Below are positions 35,767 through 47,060 of a stretch of 64,000 nucleotides of DNA, one piece after another. Within the stretch, counting starts at the first letter, position 1. Every line of letters starts with the position of its first letter. The translations under genes and the position numbers were made by a program. The stretch is from Epiperipatus broadwayi (Eukaryota > Onychophora > Udeonychophora > Euonychophora > Peripatidae): assembly GCA_028023455.1 (NCBI GenBank), contig JAQFVV010012394.1:18928353-18992352 (forward strand), read 5' to 3'. The notes beneath the pieces were generated by a model. It had not been told where the DNA came from and searched no databases. It was given only the letters and a program-made list of their open reading frames with translations.

Positions 35767-35780
35767 TTATCATTAGGATA
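35767..35780. repeat. Target-site duplication, right of Penelope composite
   Basis: Exact match to 28559-28572, directly abutting the terminal inverted sequence of the truncated copy. Confidence 0.8.
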
Positions 35781-36687
35781 GTATTTTGAAACCATATACT
35801 ATTTTCATAATGATTGGATGCTAAATAGATACTTTACAATACAAATGCTGTACCAATATAGAAAATAATTAGAAATTAAAATGTATTATTTTGATAATTG
35901 ATGTTTTACTTTTAACAATACTTTTAAATGTTACAACACTTAACTTGAAAATTGGTGCAAATTATATTTTTGGAAAATATTTTCCACCTAGCAATATTAA
36001 AATTGTTTTTGGAAAATATTTTCCACCTAGCAATATTAAAATTTTTTAAAAATATTTCTCAAGAATTATTTAGCATCAGCGTTAAAATGAGCTTAAAATG
36101 AACACGATTTTGAAAAATTTCTCTTGTAGATGCTAATGAAAAATATTAAATTAAAACTCTATTATTATTAAAATTTTAACTAATATGCAAAACATATTTT
36201 CTTTTTGTTTTCTTACAAATGATATAATTGGGATGTCATTATTTTTCTAGACTTCAATAAAATATCTATCTGTTTATGTCTAATAAAATTTTATTAAAAA
36301 TCTATTACTTTATAGTTATGTTAAATTTCCAAATAATTTTAAAATTTATAGACATTTTGACTAAAGCAAAAACACTGGAATATTCTCCTTCGAGTGTAAC
36401 GATGTATTCTGTAAATTTGTATGTCAGAAAAAATTCAAAATATCCAATTCAAATCATGATTTAGAAACCAATCTCTTTTTTAAGTTTAAATTATAAAATA
36501 TAAAAAGTGTGCAGAGAGGAAACTTTAAATAACTTCCTTTGCTAGATTTCTTTTCCCCAACCAATTAATTAATTAATTAATTGTTTCATGGTCTGATTTT
36601 CTAATTAGTGATTGGTTTTTGTTTTCATGTGACAAAACAAATGCAGCTGCATTTATATTTTTGACTAAAAATAGAAATGAATGTCAA

Positions 36688-36759
36688 GTGTTGGTGGCCT
36701 AGCGGTTAGCATAGCTGCCTTCCAAGCAGTTGGCCAGGGTTTGCTTCCCGGTCAACGCA
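36688..36759 (+). pseudogene. tRNA-Gly(TCC) relic
   Basis: A 72-nt match to tRNA-Gly(TCC): ggtggcctagcggttagca (D arm), gctgccttccaagcag (anticodon arm, TCC), then a variable region and cagggtttgcttcccgg (T arm), with acceptor ends gtgttgg and tcaacgc pairing through G-T wobbles. The T loop reads TTTGCTT where TTCGATT is usual, the T stem has an A-G mismatch, and the B box is lost. An A-rich run (36770-36784) follows, suggesting retroposition or a SINE. Probably not a functional tRNA gene. Confidence 0.7.
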
Positions 36760-37172
36760 TTTGACATATAAAAAAAAAAAAAAAATTGAATAGAAAATTG
36801 TTTTTAAAGAAAAGTATTTTAGTATATCTATATGTAAGCACATATAGTTGGACACACTTAATATTTATTAATCTATACCAATGTAAGGATTTTTTTGATC
36901 ACATTATTTACATTATTTTAAATGTTTAAAATACTTGATTACTCTGCATATAATGTTTCTTAAAGCTGCCTAATTTTCTGCTTAAAGTTCTTTGAAGCTG
37001 TTAAAAAGGGATTATTTTTTATAAATACTTTTGGCCTATTTAAATGTATAGATCTTTGGTAAATGATATATACTATCTTGGAAGTATAGACCTGTGGTAA
37101 ATTGGATATAGTCTCTCAATATATATTCATTAAAATAACAGATATTAAATAAATAATTTAAAATGTCATTAC

Positions 37173-37265
37173 CTTTCTGTGATTACTTGAGGAAAACGAT
37201 AAAACTGGAATGTGAAAAAAATGGTTCCTTGATTCCGCTCACCTGACAACTGAAAATTTGGCAAC
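37173..37265 (-). CDS. NPHP4: NPHP4-like exon, beta-strand-rich region
   Basis: A 93-nt exon, acceptor TTTTTAG and donor GTAATG. It completes Gln from the previous exon and leaves AG for Arg. It encodes LPNFQLSGERNQGTIFFTFQ then FYRFPQVITER. The FFTFQFYRFP motif is almost identical to the VYFTFQFYRFP motif of vertebrate nephrocystin-4, in the same position relative to the preceding FLAMSQ/FLAFSR motif. It marks the start of a C2-like, beta-rich region in that family. The exon sits between a 7.1 kb and a 14.2 kb intron. Confidence 0.93.
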
Positions 37266-38389
37266 CTAAAAATAAAAATCATAAAAAAATTGCATGACTT
37301 TGTACATTTTCAGACAATCTAGTCAAAGATAAAATAATTTTTAAATGGCTCATTGAAGATCTGTATAACAACCCTTACAGAGGAACAATGAAAAAAGTAA
37401 TTGTTAGGCAATGAAGATTTAAACACTTTTCCATGTTTGGTCTCTAGCTAAAAAAAACCCAAATACCCATCTATTGATTTACTGTTATTTCTACAATACA
37501 AAGTAATTCCATTTAAAATTTCTTATTTATATGTTACTGAAACTTGTCCAAGATCCATGGTTCTTGAGCCAAACTATTCAGAACTTCTCATTAATATTTA
37601 TTATGCAATTGAAAATATTAATGAACTTATGCAGTATATATGCAAATAGTAAACTACATTATTTTATGCACTTTTCCATGCAATTTTTTTTTGCTTTCAT
37701 GCTTATAATTTTGACTACAAAATAGTCTTATTCAGAGCTATAAATAATAAATCATAGGTGGCAATGCCTATTTGATTATCATATTTAAATCACATTATCC
37801 CAACCAATGCTTAAATAAACCAATAGAGTATTATCAATCTGTTATCAAGTAATACGCAGATAATAAATTCATTTATCATATAAGGATTTCCTTGACAATA
37901 GAGATGATATTCTATTGGTTTATTTAAATACTGATTTAAAATCTAGGCAAAGTATAAAATAAATTGATACTGTCTCACATCAAGAAGTACTGCACTATTT
38001 GGAATTATTAACTTAAAGGTCGATATGAGATCTTGAAAAGAATTATTACCTTTAACAGATGCTTGGAATGGTAAGAAGCAATCTTGATAAACCAATTATG
38101 AGAAGTTCTGCAGTAGTTTTAAATCCTATGAATAAAGTGAAAATTCATGATGGCCCTAAATAATGTCAATGAGTTGGCCATGCAGAAAATCAATAACTCG
38201 TGCATATTAAGATTACTGAATCTATTTTTTTTTTATTTAAGTGAGAGATCTGGTTGCCAAGCTATATTCAAGAAAATACATGAGGTAGTGTTATTGTCAC
38301 TGTTAGCATGTTGTTGCTGTTTGTTAATTTGCTCAAAGTTCAATTTCTGAATTCTTAAAGTCTTATAATAATAATCGAATGTTTCTGTT

Positions 38390-38495
38390 GCTTGGGATTT
38401 CATAAAAAAATTTGAGTACCACAAGTGCCAGAACTGGAATCAATCCGAGAACCTTACTCTCCAGAGTCTAATATTCTTCCACAGCAACTGGTCCA
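38390..38495 (-). mobile_element. SINE-A copy
   Basis: gggatttcat, ttgagtaccacaagtgccag, aactggaatcaatccgag and ttccacagcaactgg in order, on the minus strand. Confidence 0.65.
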
Positions 38496-38530
38496 CATAG
38501 GTACAATATTTAGGGTATAATATCCAATCA

Positions 38531-38746
38531 TGGAGATGATAATAGATGGACAATTGAAATCTTAAACCGGATTCCAAGAGATTGTAAAAGACCCAGAAAG
38601 TGACCACATGTGAGAGGGTTGGATGAAATAAAAAAGTGTGCAGGGGTGGTGTGGAAAAGAGAAACTAAAGATCGGAGAAGATGGACTGAACTTGGAGAGA
38701 CCTTCATCCTGCAGTGGATTGATAATGATTGATCATGATGATGATC
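38531..38746 (+). mobile_element. RTE 3'-end fragment
   Basis: Begins at the DDNRWTIEIL position of the RTE ORF, runs to the end of the ORF and terminates in catgatgatgatgat. One stop (agtgaccac, where the intact copy has agagaccac) interrupts the frame. Confidence 0.85.
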
Positions 38747-39299
38747 CAATCATTATATGTACCAGCTGTTTCTGTCTAATCTTTTATTCATTAAGCTTCA
38801 ACTTTTCTTCTTCTCTATATGCACTACTCCTGAATCCATTTTAGTCCTTTGAAATGATGCACTATTACAAACTAATAGCAATAATTTCCCATTACTGACA
38901 CAATTAGGTAGAGACTGTCGTGATCAGACTCAAAGTTGTGACAATTTTCAGGATATATTATTTTGCAACAAATCTTCTTCAATTCCATTTCAATCCATGG
39001 TGTTTAGGTGGTCATACCTGACAGATTCTCCATAAAGTGATAAAAATAAAGAAGGAGGCAGTGCAAATACTAAAAGTAGCGATTATAATCAATTTTTTTA
39101 AAGTAAATATAGATAAATACAAGAAATGTCTAAATATTAATTGGTATAACCTCTTCAAGAACTGAAAGGAAGACAGTAATGGTAATGTTGGAGCTGTTAA
39201 GATTTAAATTCTTATTGAAACTTATATTCCAGAAGAGAAAGGTTTAATAGAATAGATCAACCAATGGAAAAAAAGTATGATATTACATTTGCTGCAAAA

Positions 39300-41850
39300 T
39301 CTAATTTAGTACCATCTCTTCTTGAAATTCCTTGATAATATCGTTAAAAGAATAATGGTATGGAAACTTGCCTTGCATAATGGTATCGGCATTCATTTTA
39401 TTAGTGCATATGCTCCAATATTCAATTCAACGTTTTCAGGGAAGAAAAGCTTTTGTTTCAGGTTGAGTAGCATTATTACGCAATACTATTCAAACCCAAC
39501 TTTTTTTTTTTGGAAACTTAAATACACATGACTTTATGCAAAAGTTGTTGAAAATAATAGTCCTGGTGTAATAAATTCAAATAGTCTGCTATTATTGAAT
39601 TTCTGTATAGCGCATAAATTGATTATTATAAACATTTTATTTAGGCATAAAAACTGCTATAAAGAAAGCTCAAAGCATTGGCATTTAATAGATTACATTA
39701 TAGATAGAAGTCAGAAGCAGAATATGAGAAGTTTATATTATGCCAACACATTGTTAAACAGATCATAAATTATTACGCTCCAAAGTTAAAATAATAATTA
39801 TATTAAAAAATAAATATTCTTCTAATCATATTTATAAGAAAACTGATGTTCGTTTTTTAAAAGTAACTATTAAATACTAAAATTGAAAATATAGACTTTC
39901 AGCAATGCAATGTTATTTAGGGGTGTGGAATTGTCTTAAAAGGTGTATTATGGATAAAAGTCGACTACAGGGTTCACTAAAAAAGTCATAACTGATTTTC
40001 TGATAATTTTTTTATTATTAGTGACTTGATCAAAGAAAAACCTGTAACATTTACTCACTGGTGGATAAAAAATATGGAGTTTCTTAATAAATATAAAGAT
40101 TTAAAGGTAAAAATTGAAGACACATAAGAAGACTTAAAAAATGATTGACGAATTAAAACTGCAAAGGGTCACTGATTGTAACCACTTTAGATCTTTTATT
40201 GATACACTGAAGGCAATATATAGATCTGAAAAACAGTAGAGATCATGACTTTTAACGTTATATCCATTATATCTAGTCACATTTGGATAAAAATATCCAG
40301 TCTTAGTAAAATCAAAATAGCCCTTTATAATATTATCAATACAAAGACTTCAGGTCCGGATAAAATAGTTTTAAAATATGATAGTTATATGCATGCTTCA
40401 AAAATATTAGAATTTTTAAGAATATATTGATTCATGGAGATCTATTACCTGACATTAAGAATGCTTATATTCTTCTAATTTTTAGAAATAAAAGGAAAGA
40501 TAAAATTTCAATAATTATCTCCAAATATCATTATTATCTGCTATAGTAAAACATTTTTCAAAGATTTTGTTGAATAGGTTCCTTCCAGTCATAGATAAAT
40601 AGTTACCAGAGGCTTAATGTAATTATAAAGACAAGAAGCACTATGGACATTGTTTTTGTTTCCAAACAAATGCAAGAAAAGTGTTGGTAACAAAATAGTG
40701 ACTTGTACATTGCTTTTATTGATTTGGTCAAGGCATTTGACTCAATCAAATGGGCCAGTGATTAATTATTGTTTACCAAAATTTATTTGTATTATACACA
40801 TGAAGAAATGAGAAAAAATATTATTGCCAGCCAAATTTCTAGAACATTTGAAATGGAAACCAATATTAAACAAAACTGTGTATTTGTTACACCATTGTTT
40901 TCAAGTTTTATGGCAGCGATTTTGCAGCTGCTTAATGAATCAGGGATCAAAATGTGATACAGATAAAATTTTTAATCTGAATCAACTAAAAGCAAAACAA
41001 AAACTTCATCTTCTGGCATTCTTGATTTACAATATAATGATTGATTACTTTTTACAGTTCAAAAGATAATTTGCTGAATGTATTTAACGTTTTGAATGCA
41101 ATATATAAAGATCTTGGTTTAGTAAGTAACATTTGAAAGCACAAAATTTAGCTTGGATAGTTATCAATGTGAGACATTATCAAATTTAAATATTTTAGTA
41201 GTTTTCAAATAGAAAGGTGGATTTAGATGTTGAAGTACAACACAGACTCCAATGTGCTGCTTCTTTCATACTAATTAAAAGAGAATATTTCATCACAGTG
41301 AAATAGCTGAGGCAAATAAATTAACGTATATAGAGGTGCTGTTTTACCCAATATATTGTATGGATGAGAAACTTGGACACTCTATTAATATGACATAAGT
41401 TTCAGCTGAGAATGCTCCATAAAAAGTTTAAAAATATAAAGGCAATATTATAGGATGAATCAGAATGTTCTTCAGTTAGTTGAATGTGATACTGCAGTCT
41501 ACCATTTAAAATCACACCTTCTGTATAATGGACATGTGAAAGAAATAAACAATATAAGATTTTCTAAAATCATATCTTTATAGGATTCAATATGAGAAAA
41601 CAAATGAACAATACAAGATTTCCTAAAAGAGTGTTGAGTAATGAGTTTGAGCAGAGATTTTGTGAGAGAAGGAGATTCAATTTACTGTATAAAGATTATC
41701 TCAAAGACATTCAAAAGACATAGAATGATAAATGTTTTCACTGGAAAGATATACTGAAGAGATACTAATAGACATGGTGTTAAAGTACTTCAGTAAGAAA
41801 AGTTTTCTGAACAGTATTGCAAAATATCAAATAGAATAGTGGACCAGTAT
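39300..41850 (+). mobile_element. Ruined LINE of a second family
   Basis: The plus strand has ordered LINE motifs in three frames: endonuclease ISAYAPIFNSTF (39400) and GNLNTHDFM (39510); RT NTKTSGPDKIV (40345) and NSDLYIAFIDLVKAFDSI (40690-40750); then VLPNILYG and ETWTLY (41340-41390) and a basic tail WKDILKRY (41745). Wording around motif A (QEKCW..NSDLYIAFIDLVKAFDS) differs from the RTE copies, so this is another lineage; I do not assign its clade. Many stops and indels mark it as old. Confidence 0.72.
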
Positions 41851-42147
41851 GTGCAAATAATTGTGTTTCACAAATTGGTTATATAGTCATTTAAAAACCC
41901 ATCTCTAGTGAAGTATTATTATTATTTATTTAAATTTCTCTTGGAATTGAAATGGTCATACTCATTTGCAAATGGTTTCTGGTGATGAAATGTGAAATTA
42001 AAAATGTACAAAAACAAGACCATAATTGCTATTTCAAAATATTAACACTATTCTATATTTTAGCCCCCAAAATCGAACTTATATAATAAGAAATTTTCAA
42101 TACTCAACTGAAATTACATCATCAGTAAAAAGTATAACATATCCACC

Positions 42148-42352
42148 TTTCTTTTTACTTTTTCAATGCTTATTTTATTAAAATTAATTCATCTGCCAGT
42201 TAAAAAAATAACAAGTAAAAAAAAGGTGGATTTGTTTGATTTTATATAAATAATTCATCAGACAGTTCTGAGAAAAATTTCTGGGCAATCAAAACTGTCA
42301 AATGAATTAATTTTAATAATATAAGCATTGAAAAGATAAAAAGAGAGATGGA
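42148..42352. repeat. Inverted repeat pair
   Basis: Arms of about 60 bp around a 90-bp spacer: ttcaatgcttattttattaa / ttaataatataagcattga and caattc-type flanks (ccacctttctttttac / aaaaagagagatgg). Possibly a decayed MITE. Confidence 0.6.
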
Positions 42353-42634
42353 TTTATTTGATTTTTTATAATTTTATCAATGCATAAAGAAAGATAAGTT
42401 GATATCTTCATGAAAAAGTATAATGCAAATAAAAATTTCAACAAAGTTTATCCTGCTGAAATAAATTCCGATTATCACAAAAAGTACACCCAAAAACAAG
42501 TTTTTAATATCAATCACAAAATAAAAAATTTTACCAAAATGTTTCCAGTTTTAAAGCACTAAAAGATCACATAACACAAGACTTTGTATATACCGTGATA
42601 TAAAAAAATTAACAAAAGTGAAAATTAAACCACT

Positions 42635-42732
42635 AAACATCACATGATCACCATCTCATGCTAGCACATAACTGTTAGTAAACAGGCAAAAACTCTCCAC
42701 ATATGGAGAGTTTTTGCCTGTTTACTAAAAGT
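42635..42732. mobile_element. Foldback MITE reduced to a hairpin
   Basis: Left terminal part (catcacatgatcaccat) followed by a 43-bp perfect palindrome, aacaggcaaaaactctcc and its complement, joined at acatat. All internal sequence of the family is gone. Confidence 0.8.
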
Positions 42733-43054
42733 GAAAATTTCTGAAAAATATTGCCAAATCTTCATTTCCAGTTATTCCACCAGTACCAAAACAAAAGACT
42801 ATACTTCACAATAAAAATCCTAACGGTGAAGTTACAGGGGAAAAAAGTTAAATGATGTTTTATTGTTTTTTTTTTAAACCGAAGATGGAAGGAGTAGAAT
42901 ATTAAATTCATATTCATAACTTATTTTTATTTTTTTCACATAACATTTTAAACTTATGTGCTTATTTAATCCTTATCTTGATCTATATTTTTAAGTATTA
43001 ATACTCACATGATGGGTATTATTGTTTTTATATAAAAATAAATCAATTTTAGAA

Positions 43055-43320
43055 TTCTCATTCAAATACATTACCTAGAATTACTCGTAAGCAGACTCAT
43101 AATGAGTCATTTTTAATAAACATGCAAATACAATTTTACTTTTCATATATCAATGCTCATTCATTCATTCTAATAAAAGGGAAATTTGCCTTTTATCAAA
43201 GTGAATAAATGGACATTCATAAATGAAAAGTAAAATTGTATTTGCAAGTTTATTAAAAATGACTCATTATGAGTCTGCTTACGAAAAATTCTAGGTAAAT
43301 TATTTGAACGAGAATCTTCT
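43055..43320. repeat. Palindromic element, 265 bp
   Basis: Left arm attctcattcaaatacatta, gtaagcagactcataatgag, caaatacaattttactttt; the right arm is its complement from aaaagtaaaattgtatttg to aacgagaat. The centre holds attcattcattct and aaaagggaaatttgcctttt. No frame. Probably a MITE. Confidence 0.8.
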
Positions 43321-44401
43321 GAGATTAGTTACATATTTAAGCAGACATAAAAAGTTGTTTATATGTTGTTGAAATTTGTAATTGTTGTGTACACACGCAG
43401 ACATATATTTTATGTATTAAAAATAAATAAAAGTATATGTACAATCTGCAAATACTAATATGTAAAATACTACAGAAATAAAACTGTTAATTAAGTAAGC
43501 AGAAAGGAAGAAAACTTAGTGAAAATAGTTATAGGCTAATTTGCATGTTAATGAAAGTTACTTTATGCAAATTGGCAAAAGTGATAGTCTGCAGAAGAAT
43601 TAAGCAGTATGCAAAAGAAGTCTAATAGTACCAAGAGTACAAGAGTGTTGCCTAATGGTGTAAAGTACACAAGTATTATTAGTCAGTGTCAAGTTTGAGA
43701 AGTAAATGGAGAAAGAAGAACAAAAGTAAACTACTGAAAAATTAAACTAGAAATGTAAAGTTGTTCTGGAAATAAATAAAGATCTCTAATCAAGAATCTA
43801 TTTGGATTATTTCTGATATAATGTATATGAGTAGTAAGATGCTTGCAAAACAAAGAGACTATATATATATATTCAATCTCTAAGAAAATAATAAACTTTA
43901 AGGATATCTTAGTGTTATTATATTCGACTAACAAAGTAGCAAGTTGAACTACTAACCATCTTACTAATACCATTAATATTAAGAGTAAATAAAATCTTGA
44001 AGTTTTATTAAACTTTATTCAACAACATATATATTTAGTTGCCAACTGACTGCGTAGTCTTGAATATATTAGTAATAAAAATAAATCCCACACTTTTATC
44101 ATGTTAGGTTACCAATTAAATGTTACCAATATTGTTTTTATGGGAATTTGGTCCATATTCATCATAAATTCATTTTTTGGAGAGAATCAGCTATAACAAA
44201 TTAAGATCTATTAAGTATAGGTCATAGAAGGTTTTTTTAAAATCCAAACTTCTATTTAAAAATATATATAAAAATATTTATTTCTATTTGTAGTAAGGAA
44301 TAGTAGTTATTTTATTTAGTACTTTCATTAATAATACAACAAAATTTAGCACATTTCATATTATTCAATGGTTAATTATATTGTAAAATATATTTTCTTA
44401 C

Positions 44402-44590
44402 TGAGACATGGCTAAAAAGTGTAACACAATCTCATTACACTGTAATGGATCTCTCTCTTCTTTGATTATATCAAAGTCATACTGCGATAGTGGGTCGATG
44501 ATTTCAGGAGATTCTTTGTGCCGATTGAGAATGACAGGAAATCCAGCTGAATATAATTTCGCATAAGCTGCTCTTGACAATCGTTGTCCA
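44402..44590 (-). CDS. NPHP4: NPHP4-like exon, conserved central block
   Basis: A 189-nt exon, acceptor ATTTTAG and donor GTAAGA, phase 1+186+2. It encodes SGQRLSRAAYAKLYSAGFPVIL, an acidic stretch (PLSQYDFDIIKEERD), then PLQCNEIVLHFLAMSQ. This is one of the most diagnostic parts of the fragment. Vertebrate nephrocystin-4 has SRASMVLLQSSGFPEILD followed by a variable stretch and then CLQSNEMVLQFLAFSR, so both anchor motifs and their spacing agree. The match is from memory, not from alignment software, but several independent residues in order leave little doubt about the family. The split codon CA|G (Gln) joins cleanly to the next exon. Confidence 0.93.
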
Positions 44591-46279
44591 CTAAAATATT
44601 TTATAAGAGAATACAAATAATATTTAAGTACTGAGTTTATTAAAAATATTTCAAATGAATATGAAATAAACACCAAAGCAAAATTCTATTCATTTAAGCA
44701 AATTGTTAAAAAATCATAAAACTAAACTGGTAATTGCTAAATACTTTTTAAAAGATAAATTAAGAAAACAAGATGGCAATTCCTATTTATCTATATAATC
44801 TAAAAAAAAATATTAGATTCTCGTTCAAAATGCAATAATGTTAACAACAACAACAAAACAAATTATCAAATATTAATAGCAATGATTTTCAAATTGCAAT
44901 TAATTCTCCCTATATGGACTTCTCTCTTTAATTAAACTTACATGGTGATTGAAAAATAAAACATCACTTAAAAAACAATAACTACAATAAAAATATAAAA
45001 AAAACAACTTTATATGACTACAATCTCATATAATAATGAATAGCGGAATCATGGCCTTAGGGATACATTTCAATGAATAGATTTTTACTTTACAATATTG
45101 CCAATTTAATGGCTATATTCTGCTCCCAACTTACTAACTTTATTAAATGGTAAAAAAAATTATATCTCGCTAAGTAAAAGATGATATATATTGATTAAAA
45201 CAATATAAAATAACATTATATAATATTTTGTATATATTATTTATTTAAAAGTTATATGAAAAAACAGCATAATATATTATTTTTCTTTCCATTTTTAATA
45301 ATTTCTTAATACATATTGCCATGTATTAATATAAATAATAAGTTAGTAAATTTCTTCAATAAATGTGTATTTGTGTAAAGTATTTATAAAAATTAAAAAT
45401 ATTTAACCATAGTTAAATGTAAAAATTATATTCCATAAGATAAATATGATAATAAACTTCAAAAAACTGCTAAGTCAGGTTTTTGATGCCAAATATCTTT
45501 ATATTGTAACTGGTTGTGTTACATGGCACACAGCAACATAGTTGTGTGTGTGTACACATACATATATATATATAGAAAGTAAAGGAATAGTAGAAATAAA
45601 CAGAGACATAAAATTTTGTAGTTATTTTTTTACATATCCTGGAATAAACATATTAAATAAAGGGTTAAATAACTCTGAATTAAAAACAGAATTTTATTAT
45701 AAATTAAACAGTTAAAAAGGTCTAATGAATATTATTTGTAATTCTAATTTTGAATTTAAAAACAAATATGATATTTTGAAATCTTTTAATTAATTGGTAA
45801 TTCCTTATTAAAAAAAAAAAATGCAAACATAATTTTGTTAGAATTAAAAATCAAAAAGTAAAGGATTGGAAAGATAAAAACACTTTTTAAATTAATGTTT
45901 GTCGTCACCTTAATAATCTAGCTATAAAAGGCTGGATAAAACAACCTGGTTTAGTCTATGTGTTTGCAGTCAATTTTTTATTCGAAACCATTTTAAGTGA
46001 TTTTAATAATCACCATAATGTAACCATGATTAATGTCTCCCCCCCCCACCCCCCAAAAAACCCTCCACAATATACGCATTCACATATTTACTTTATATGT
46101 TTAACTATAATTTTTCCAGCCATGAGAGAAAAATTCTCCTTATGTCTGACTGCACCAGATCTGTTGTGTTTGCTTGATTTACAGGTTCAGTTCCAAACCA
46201 ACAGAAAAAGTAATGACAAACTATTCAACAATTAATATGTATAATTTATTAGTTACAAAAATACATATACATTAGTTAA

Positions 46280-47060
46280 TCAATAATATAAACATAGTTT
46301 ATACAATTAATGATGAGGTAGTCATACTGAGTGATGGAACTCACTTCCAGCTATATGATTAGCCTGCCTCAAGAGTTCAACTAAGGCTCTTCCAGATGTA
46401 CTGGACAGCTTGCCTCGAGTTGACTGCAGCTGTAGAAGTTTCCAATCCTAGGTAGACTTGCCTCACTGCGTAGATGTATCAGTAGTGACAAGTGGACATT
46501 CTTGCAGTAGGCAGAGGTTTCACTGGAGAGCATGTTCAGTCATTCAAGTTGACAGAAGATAACACTCCCTGCTTTGCCTCAAAAAGGTTGACTATTTATT
46601 GTCAGATCTCACCTTACTGGGAACCCTTGGATTCAGAGCGTGAATCCCAATGAAAGATTCAGCCCCATTGGATAGCAATCGGGTGCTAGCCAATCAGGCA
46701 AGGAATCTGGAATAGTCCACTTCTGAAGGGAAGGTCAGATATGACAGTCTGGATAGCAGTTTTTGAAAAGTTCAGTCTGGTTTAAATATTTTGAGAAGCT
46801 GTGACCTAATTGGCCAGGTGCAAAGTTGGTTATATTTTATTACAGCATGTTGAAGTTTGCAGCAGTTGGTTTCAGCTGGCCAGAGAGATGGCTGGCAGAT
46901 TTATAGAGCTCCCATGAGATGTAGCTGAAGTAAAGGCAGAAGATCCAGCAGTAGTCTATTTGTTCTATGGAGGAGTTTTGATTCACCTGAAGCCAGGATC
47001 ACTTCAAATCAATCATTAGCCTTAACCGCTTCTGCTTATGAAGCAGTTTTGCCATGCATC
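46280..47060. other. GC-richer block, possible solo LTR or unknown repeat
   Basis: About 780 bp with clearly higher GC than the surroundings and no long frame on either strand. On the minus strand it has a TATA-like element (gagctctataaatctgcc) and later an AATAAA-type signal (gacaataaatagtcaacc) about 300 bp downstream, an order expected in an LTR. No flanking target duplication, primer-binding site or internal domain was identified, so the class stays open. Confidence 0.3.

Larger units (their letters stand above)
22968..37172 (-). other. NPHP4: NPHP4 intron, 14.2 kb
   Basis: The largest intron in the window, GT-AG, phase 2. About half of its length is the Penelope/RTE composite at 28.6-35.8 kb. 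It also holds an RTE endonuclease relic (24.0-24.65 kb), a SINE-B copy, three foldback MITE copies (25.7, 26.8 and 27.2 kb), a short RTE 3' end (27.9 kb) and a tRNA-Gly relic (36.7 kb). Segments 22970-24000, 24860-25700, 25820-26750 and 35790-36680 are AT-rich with no feature I could name. Confidence 0.7.
37266..44401 (-). other. NPHP4: NPHP4 intron, 7.1 kb
   Basis: GT-AG intron holding a SINE-A copy, a short RTE 3' fragment (38.5 kb), a ruined LINE of a different type (39.3-41.8 kb), an inverted-repeat pair (42.15-42.35 kb), the minimal foldback hairpin (42.65-42.73 kb) and a 265-bp palindrome (43.06-43.32 kb). Nothing identifiable in 43330-44400. Confidence 0.7.

Noticed and set aside
46038-46070. 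Poly-C/A tract as a possible regulatory element
   Set aside because: Simple sequence with no further context.
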